From Myxococcus fulvus (GTDB taxonomy: Bacteria > Myxococcota > Myxococcia > Myxococcales > Myxococcaceae): DNA of 64,000 bases. The position numbers and the translations under genes are program-made. A model generated the notes under the pieces. It worked only from the letters and a program-made list of their open reading frames with translations, had not been told where the DNA came from and did not search any database. Shown here piece after piece: positions 58,309-64,000 of this stretch (position 1 is the first letter of the stretch; each line of letters opens with the position of its first letter). The stretch lies in assembly GCF_900111765.1 (NCBI RefSeq), contig NZ_FOIB01000003.1, positions 124,001-188,000 of the forward strand, written 5' to 3'.

Positions 58309-61300
58309 CTACAGCGACAGTCCCAGCCGCTGGCGCAGCCGGAAGAAGTCGTCGGTGAAGGACCAGGACACCAGGGTGCGCAGCCGCTCGCCCTCGCGCA
58401 CGGCCTGGATGACCGGCTCGGCCGAGTCCAGCTTGGCGCCCGCGAAGTTCGGGTCCTCGCGCAGCACCATGCCCAGGCCCACGGACACGTCGCCCGCCAT
58501 CAGCAGGCCCGCGCGGTCCGCCGAGTAGTCCAGCGCGTCCAGCCACGGCGCCAGCTCCAGGCTGCGCACGTCACCCAGCGACATCGCGGGCGCCTCCAGC
58601 GCCTTGATGGCCTTGCGGGAGAACGCCTTGCGCAGCTGCTTCACCGCCTCGTCGTTGCGCCGGCCCAGCGCGGAGAAGTTCTGCGCGTGGATGCGGATGG
58701 CGTTGCCGAACAGGTCCGCCGTCTCGCCCTGCGACAGCTTCTCCAGCACCGCCGCCTTGTTGAGCAGGCCCAGCGCCGCGCGGCCCAGGAGGAACTTCTG
58801 CTCGCGCGCGTTGAAGCGGCGCACCACGTCCTGGCCGATGCACACCGACATGGGCTCGGTCGTCTCCAGCACCGTCAGCCCGCGCCGCGCCTGGTACGCG
58901 TCGAACTCCTCGACGCCGAACACCTGCGCCACCGCGCGCACGGCCTTGTACACCGCGCTGTCCGGCTTGAGCTTGTCCGTCTTCGGGTTGACGCCGACGA
59001 TGTCGAAGCTCGGCGGGTAGACCTTCTCCAGCTGGTCTCCCATCGCCCGCAGCACCTCCAGCAGCGGACCCCGGACGCCCGGGTGCAGCAGCACCGTGTC
59101 CACGTCCGTCGACGTCAGCGCCTCGCGCGCCTCCTGCGCCAGCCTCGCGCGTCCCTCCGTGTAGAAGGCCAGCTCCACCTCGTTCGTCGAGCGCAGGAAC
59201 TGGAGCACCGACGCCACGCAGAACGCCTTGTCGAGCTGCTTGAGGCCCTCCCACAGCTTGAACAGCGCGTGCAGGCTGTCCACCCGCGTCGGGTCCTGGC
59301 GGAGGATCTGCTTGTGCTCCTCGATGGCCATCGGCACGGACGACGTGTCGCGCGCGTACAGCCCGGCCAGCGCGAAGCGGGCCGTGAGGTTCGTGCCGTC
59401 CGCGTCCACCACCTGCCGGTACAGCCCCGTGGCGCGGGCGGGCTCGGACAGGGCTCCCGCATACAGCTCCGCCACCCGCACCCGCAGGGCGCTCGCGCGG
59501 CGCGGGTCCGTGGACGCCGAGGCCTGGGCCTCCAGGAGCTGCGCCAGCTCCGGCAGGTTCCTCGCGCGCTCGTACAGCGTCACCAGCTTGTCGATGAGCG
59601 TGGTGTCGCCGGGCGACAGCTCCAGCGCGCGGCGGTACAGCGGCGTGGCCGCGGCCGCGTCACCCAGGCCCTCGTCGTACGTGCGCGCCAGCTCCAGCGT
59701 GAAGCGCGCGCGGGCGTCCGGGGGCAGCTCCTGCTGCAACAGCTTGTGCAGGCAGTCCACCGCGCCCGCGTAGTTGCGCGCCTGCGTGTGCAGCGTGGCC
59801 AGCCGCTCCAGCGCCTCCTGGTGCCGGGGCTGCGAGGCGAGCACCGTCATCAGATAGGCGATGGCGCGCGTCGCGTCGTTCAGGTGCGTCTGGTACAGCG
59901 TGCCCAGCGTCAGGTGGAAGGGCGCGAGCGTGCGCACGTCCCCGCCCAGCTGCACGCGCTGGGTCAGCATGGCGGCGGCCTCCGCGTACTGCTGGGCCTC
60001 CAGCAGCAGGGCGGCGCGCAGCTCCAGCGCCTCGATGTGGCCCGGCTGCGCCGACAACGCCTTCTCCAGCAGCGCCACCGCGCGCGGCTTGTCTCCCAGC
60101 GCCCCGTGGTGCAGCCGCGCCGCGCTCACGAAGCCCGTGGCCGCCGCGACGTGGTCCTTCTGCGCCAGCTTCGCCTCGGCGCGCCGCTCGTGCAGCGCGG
60201 CCAGGTCCGCCGAGCCGCCCCGGTGCGCCAGCAGCTCCTCCAGCCCCGCCTGCGCGGCCGGGTGCAGCGGGTCTCGCTCCAGCGCCTGCTTGTAGAGCGC
60301 CGCCGCGCCGTCCGTGTCCTTCTGGATGAGCGACGCCAGCCGCGCCGCGCCGATGAACGCGTCGATGGCGCCGCGCGGGTCCTTGCTCAGCCGCGCCTCG
60401 GCCTCCAGCGCCGAGCGCGCCTCGGCCGCGTCTCCGCGCCGCATCGCCACGCGCCGCGTACCCTGCAGCGCCGGGATGCACTGCGGCTGCAGCTCCAGCG
60501 CCTGCTTGTAGAGGGCCGCCGCGCGCTCCAGGTCCCCGAAGCGCGTCTCCGCGAGCTCGGCCGTGCGCAAGAGCATCTCCAGCGCCTCGTCCACATCGCG
60601 CGCGTGCGCCAGCCGCAGGGTGTACAGCCGGGCCAGGCCCGACACGTCCCCCGCCAGCTTGAGCGAGCGCTCCAGCGCGAACGCGAGCCGCGCGTCACCC
60701 GGGTCCGCCTCGAAGGCGCGCTTGTACGCCTCCAGCGTGCCCTCCGCAGGGCCCTTGTCCAGGTCCACCACGGCGGACAGTCGCAGCGCGGTGGCCAGGC
60801 GAGGGTCATTCACCCGCTCGGCGATGCGCTGACGCAGCTCCGCGCGGCGCGGCCGGTCCGACGCGCGGATGCGCTCCAGCAGGGTGAGGGCGGTGAGGTT
60901 GCCCGCGTCCAGGCCCAGCACGGCCTCGCAGCACAGCGCCGCGCGCGAGGGCTCCTGGAAGCGGTCCAGGTACAGCCGCGCCAGCTTCAGGTACGCCGTC
61001 ACCTTGGCCGCGGGCGTGTTCCCCACCTGCGTCTCGCGGTCCAGGATGGAGACCAGCTCCTTCACGTTGTCCTGCGCCAGGAACAGCCGCTCCAGCGCGC
61101 GCAGCGTGGCGGCGTGGCCCGGCGTCAGCCGCAGCACCTCCTGGTACGTCTCGATGGCCAGGTCCGGGCGGCGCAGCGCGTCCTCCCAGATGACCGCGGC
61201 CTGGAACAGCGCGTTGGCGCGCTCCAGCGGGTCCGTGCGGTTGGCGGCCTCCTCGCGCAGCATCGCGACCAGGCTCTCCCACGCGCCCTGGGCGCGGTAG

Positions 61301-63381
61301 ATGCGGGCCAGCGCGCGCAGCGCGGGGAAGTAGCTGGGCGCCAGCATCAGCGCCTCCTGGTACGAGGCGATGGCGTCGTCCTCGCGCGACAGGCGCTGCT
61401 CGTACAGCTCACCAATCTTGTAGATGAGCGCGGCGGCCTGCTCGGTGGACTGCGAGCTCTCCGACTCCGCCCGGTACATGTCCACCAGCTTCTCCCAGCG
61501 GCCGTCCTGCGCGTACAGCCGGCCCAGGGCCTTGAGCGCGGGGAGGTACGATGGGGACAGCGCCAGCACGCGCTCGTACGCGGTGATGGCGCCCGCGCGG
61601 TCCTTCAGGTTCTCGTCCAGGATCTCCGCGTTGCGGTGGAGCAGCGACAGCACCTGCTTGGTGTCGCCGGCGAGCGACGCCTCCAGGTCGTGCGTCTCCA
61701 GCAGCTCCCGGAAGCGCTGCGCGCGCTCGTACAGCCGCGCCAGGTTGCGGATGGTGGGCAGGTGGTCCGACGCCAGGTCGAGGATGCGCTTCATGCACTC
61801 GATGGCGTGGTCCAGGTCTCCCAGCCGGTCCTCATACACCCCGGCCATCTTGTTGAGCGTGGTGATGAGCTGATCCCGGTCCGACGTCTGGAGCAGGTCC
61901 TGCTCGAACATCGCCACCAGCTCCGCGAAGCGACCCTGGCGCTCGTAGAGGCGGGTGAGGGCCTTCTGCGCGGGCAGGTAGCCGGGTTGCAGCTGGAGGC
62001 AGGAGTTGTAGCGGGAGATGGCGTCCTCCTGCCGTCCCAGCCGCTCCTCGAGGATCTCCGCGGCCTTGTACATGCGCGCGGCCTTCTGCTTGGCGTCCTC
62101 GGCGGCGGCGACCTCCGCGTCGAAGACGGAGACCAGCCCCTCCCAGTTCTGCATCCGGTAGTACAGCTTGCCCAGGCCCGCGAGCGCCGCGGCGTGGCCG
62201 GGGATGCGCGCGACGATGGCCTGATAGCGCGCCGCCGCGTCCGCCTCGCGCTTGAGGACCTCCTCGTACAGCGCGGCCAGCCGCAGGTTGGTGGCGACCA
62301 GCTCGCTCTCGTCGTTGAGCGAGCCCACGCGCGCGAGCAGCACGTCCGCCAGCTCCTCGAAGCGGCCCTGCGTCTCGTAGATGCCGGCCAGCTCGCTGAG
62401 GATGAGCGGGTCATTGGGCGCCGCGTGGCGTCCGTCCAGGAGCGCCGCCAGGGCCTCGCCCTTCTGACCCAGGCGCTCGTGGACCTTGGCGATCTGCAGA
62501 TAGGCCGGCGCGGCCTGGGGCCCCAGCAGGGTGGCCTCCGCCGTGAGCGCCTCCAGGAGCTCATCGGTGCGGCCCTCGCGCTCGGCGACGCGCTTGAGCG
62601 CGGCGAGCAGCAGCGGGTCCGCGCGGTCCAGGGCGAAGGCCTCGCGCAGGAGCGACGCGGCGGGCTCGCGCTGCTTGAGGCGCTCCTCGAGCAGCAGGCC
62701 CGCGGAGGTCAGGTAGTGCGCGCGCAGCGAAGGCTGCTGCATGGTGGCGGCCAGTAGCCGGTAGACCTCCACCAGCGCGGCGGCGTCATTGCGCGCGGCG
62801 TAGACGGACTCGAGCTGCGTGAGGACCACCACGTCGGTGGGGCGGCGCTCCAGGCACTGGCGCAGGCACGCGGCGGACTCCTCGTCGCGGGAGAGTCGCT
62901 CCTGCAGGACGATGCCCTTCTCGAACAGGAGCGCGGCCTGGTGGCGCGCGTCGTCGGTGGCGGCCAACTCCGCGTCGAGCAGCTGGATGACCATCTGCCA
63001 GTTGCCCACGTCCGCGAAGAGCCGGCGCGCGGCGCGGATGTTGACCAGGTAGCGAGGCGCGAGCTTGTACGCGTTCTGGAACGCGACGGCCGCGTTGCGC
63101 GGGTTCTTGAGCGGCTCCTCCCAGAGCAGGCCGACCTCGTGGAAGAGCTGCGCGGCGGTGGTGGCGTCCGTGGCGCTGAGCGTCCGGGCCTCGCGCTCGA
63201 GCGAGGCGATGCGCTCGCGGGCCTCGTCCTCCATGCTGGGCGTGGGCGCCGCCTGGGGCGCGGCCTGGACGGACTGGGTGAGCACTTCCGTGGCGGAGGG
63301 GCCCGTCTTGCCAGACACGACGGCGGACGGAGGAGGGGCGGCCGTGACAGGGGGTCGCGGGATGTCGTTGCGCTCGCTCAT
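58309..63381 (-). CDS. Giant tetratricopeptide repeat protein
   Basis: 1690 residues, no signal peptide. Nearly the whole length from about 45 to 1450 is TPR-type 34- to 40-residue repeats (recurring A-x-Y-x-x-x-L-x-L-x-P, for example LARLYERQGRFAEL and AITAYERVLALSPSYLPAL). The last 240 residues form a different, globular domain (VYPPSFDIVGVNPKTDKLKP, REQKFLLGRAALGLLNKAAV). It is probably a cytoplasmic scaffold. No partner is identified; the divergent neighbour is an AlkD-like gene. Confidence 0.85.
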   Translation of the reverse strand: MSERNDIPRPPVTAAPPPSAVVSGKTGPSATEVLTQSVQAAPQAAPTPSMEDEARERIASLEREARTLSATDATTAAQLFHEVGLLWEEPLKNPRNAAVAFQNAYKLAPRYLVNIRAARRLFADVGNWQMVIQLLDAELAATDDARHQAALLFEKGIVLQERLSRDEESAACLRQCLERRPTDVVVLTQLESVYAARNDAAALVEVYRLLAATMQQPSLRAHYLTSAGLLLEERLKQREPAASLLREAFALDRADPLLLAALKRVAEREGRTDELLEALTAEATLLGPQAAPAYLQIAKVHERLGQKGEALAALLDGRHAAPNDPLILSELAGIYETQGRFEELADVLLARVGSLNDESELVATNLRLAALYEEVLKREADAAARYQAIVARIPGHAAALAGLGKLYYRMQNWEGLVSVFDAEVAAAEDAKQKAARMYKAAEILEERLGRQEDAISRYNSCLQLQPGYLPAQKALTRLYERQGRFAELVAMFEQDLLQTSDRDQLITTLNKMAGVYEDRLGDLDHAIECMKRILDLASDHLPTIRNLARLYERAQRFRELLETHDLEASLAGDTKQVLSLLHRNAEILDENLKDRAGAITAYERVLALSPSYLPALKALGRLYAQDGRWEKLVDMYRAESESSQSTEQAAALIYKIGELYEQRLSREDDAIASYQEALMLAPSYFPALRALARIYRAQGAWESLVAMLREEAANRTDPLERANALFQAAVIWEDALRRPDLAIETYQEVLRLTPGHAATLRALERLFLAQDNVKELVSILDRETQVGNTPAAKVTAYLKLARLYLDRFQEPSRAALCCEAVLGLDAGNLTALTLLERIRASDRPRRAELRQRIAERVNDPRLATALRLSAVVDLDKGPAEGTLEAYKRAFEADPGDARLAFALERSLKLAGDVSGLARLYTLRLAHARDVDEALEMLLRTAELAETRFGDLERAAALYKQALELQPQCIPALQGTRRVAMRRGDAAEARSALEAEARLSKDPRGAIDAFIGAARLASLIQKDTDGAAALYKQALERDPLHPAAQAGLEELLAHRGGSADLAALHERRAEAKLAQKDHVAAATGFVSAARLHHGALGDKPRAVALLEKALSAQPGHIEALELRAALLLEAQQYAEAAAMLTQRVQLGGDVRTLAPFHLTLGTLYQTHLNDATRAIAYLMTVLASQPRHQEALERLATLHTQARNYAGAVDCLHKLLQQELPPDARARFTLELARTYDEGLGDAAAATPLYRRALELSPGDTTLIDKLVTLYERARNLPELAQLLEAQASASTDPRRASALRVRVAELYAGALSEPARATGLYRQVVDADGTNLTARFALAGLYARDTSSVPMAIEEHKQILRQDPTRVDSLHALFKLWEGLKQLDKAFCVASVLQFLRSTNEVELAFYTEGRARLAQEAREALTSTDVDTVLLHPGVRGPLLEVLRAMGDQLEKVYPPSFDIVGVNPKTDKLKPDSAVYKAVRAVAQVFGVEEFDAYQARRGLTVLETTEPMSVCIGQDVVRRFNAREQKFLLGRAALGLLNKAAVLEKLSQGETADLFGNAIRIHAQNFSALGRRNDEAVKQLRKAFSRKAIKALEAPAMSLGDVRSLELAPWLDALDYSADRAGLLMAGDVSVGLGMVLREDPNFAGAKLDSAEPVIQAVREGERLRTLVSWSFTDDFFRLRQRLGLSL

Positions 63382-63620
63382 GAAAGGCCGGCTCCGAGGG
63401 CCAGGGATGATGAGGGGAGAATGGCCGGGACCGGTCGTAACACGCGCTTGCCCGGTCCCTCAACTTCCCGACTTTCCAGGCGATTTGGGTGTCCGGATAC
63501 CCGGGGAGCAGCCGTGCGCCTGCTCGGGATTCCGGGTGGGAGGCGACTTTGGCGCGGGGTCCATCCCGGTGTTGTGGTGGAGTTCGTGGTGAGCAGGCGT
63601 TCCCACGAAGGAGACACAAG

Positions 63621-64000
63621 GTGCCGAGGCAGATGACGCGGTCCCAGGTGATGAAGGCGCTCGAAGCGGCCGGCGACCCGAGGGTGCGTGAGCGCTATGT
63701 GCGCGACGGCGCCGGGGAGAACGTGTTCGGCGTGTTGATGGGGAAGGTTCGCGCGCTCGCGGGCGAGGTGGGGCAGAACCACGCGCTGGGCCTGGAGCTC
63801 TGGGCCACCGGGAACCACGAGGCTCGCCTCCTCGCCTGCATGTTGTTGGATCCGGACGCCCTCACGGAGAAGGCGGCCCGCGAGCTGGTCGAGCCGCTCA
63901 CCCTGCCGCTCCTGGTGGATGAGCTGGTGGGCAGGGTGCTCGTGAAGGCGCCGGTCGCCGAGGCCCTGGTGAAGCGCTGGAGGGACGGCGATCAGGAACT
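63621..64000 (+). CDS. DNA alkylation repair protein (AlkD-like), 5' part
   Basis: Open to the window edge (126 codons). KVRALAGEVGQNHALGLELW followed by TGNHEARLLACMLLDP is the characteristic AlkD/AlkC HEAT-like repeat motif. AlkD removes positively charged alkylated bases such as 3-methyladenine and 7-methylguanine. GTG at 63621 is used because GAAGGAG ends 7 bases before it; an in-frame ATG lies 4 codons later. Confidence 0.85.
   Translation, partial: MPRQMTRSQVMKALEAAGDPRVRERYVRDGAGENVFGVLMGKVRALAGEVGQNHALGLELWATGNHEARLLACMLLDPDALTEKAARELVEPLTLPLLVDELVGRVLVKAPVAEALVKRWRDGDQE

Noticed and set aside
58687..62757. Plus-strand frame of 1356 residues
   Set aside because: Shadow of the giant TPR gene; rich in Arg/Val/Gln/Leu as expected for the opposite strand of alpha-helical high-GC coding sequence.

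Overview
The window is high-GC bacterial chromosomal DNA. Gene content points to a myxobacterium of the Myxococcaceae (Myxococcus, Corallococcus or Pyxidicoccus type): a SitA6-like lipoprotein toxin paired with a double-CXXCG immunity protein (families described from Myxococcus xanthus), many lipoproteins and secreted repeat proteins, and a very large TPR protein. This placement is inference; there is no rRNA in the window and I found no tRNA.

Layout. 1-6953: secreted and envelope proteins of mostly unknown role (PKD, SAF/MORN, TonB-C/TPR), a protein with a VQR-rich leader, and a cytochrome P450. 7255-9744: an accessory toxin island with a frameshifted SitA6-like toxin, its immunity protein, and a YopT-type cysteine protease gene lying between two 41-bp direct repeats, one of which is the 3' end of the next gene. 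9703-17783: a Vps62-like lipoprotein, a metzincin-type protease with three near-identical fibronectin III modules, an FAD oxidoreductase, an internally deleted IS3-family element, a methyltransferase and a LysR regulator. 18039-25675: core genes rsmD, coaD, an aspartate aminotransferase and carB, with a Pro/Ala-rich secreted protein carrying a 13-base homopolymer. 25872-29332: a visibly lower-GC operon encoding a secreted trypsin-like protease and two envelope proteins. 29814-37192: desaturase, def, GST-like, RNase Z-like and HD hydrolase genes, a 76-bp tandem repeat, and a lytic transglycosylase with two substrate-binding modules.

37209-44049: a beta-barrel-like protein, two adjacent DUF4139/MuiA-type proteins, and the most interesting locus: a translationally coupled operon of a TIGR04222-type membrane protein with a Cys/Gly-rich tail, a DUF692 (multinuclear non-heme iron oxidase, MNIO) enzyme and a small partner. 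This looks like a RiPP-type maturation system acting on a membrane protein tail. 44232-46559: a VanY-like peptidase, an alkyltransferase-like protein, an FHA protein, and greA behind a leader with a strong hairpin and T-run (attenuator-like). 46664-64000: recG with a long low-complexity N-terminal extension, pcm, zinc-ribbon protein plus thrC, ribBA with an atypical RibA half, tmk with an altered P-loop, a CinA/MoaB-type protein, a 1690-residue TPR protein, and the start of an AlkD-like DNA repair gene.

Translation starts were chosen from Shine-Dalgarno spacing, signal peptides and domain boundaries. Product names rest on motifs read by eye; no database search was run.
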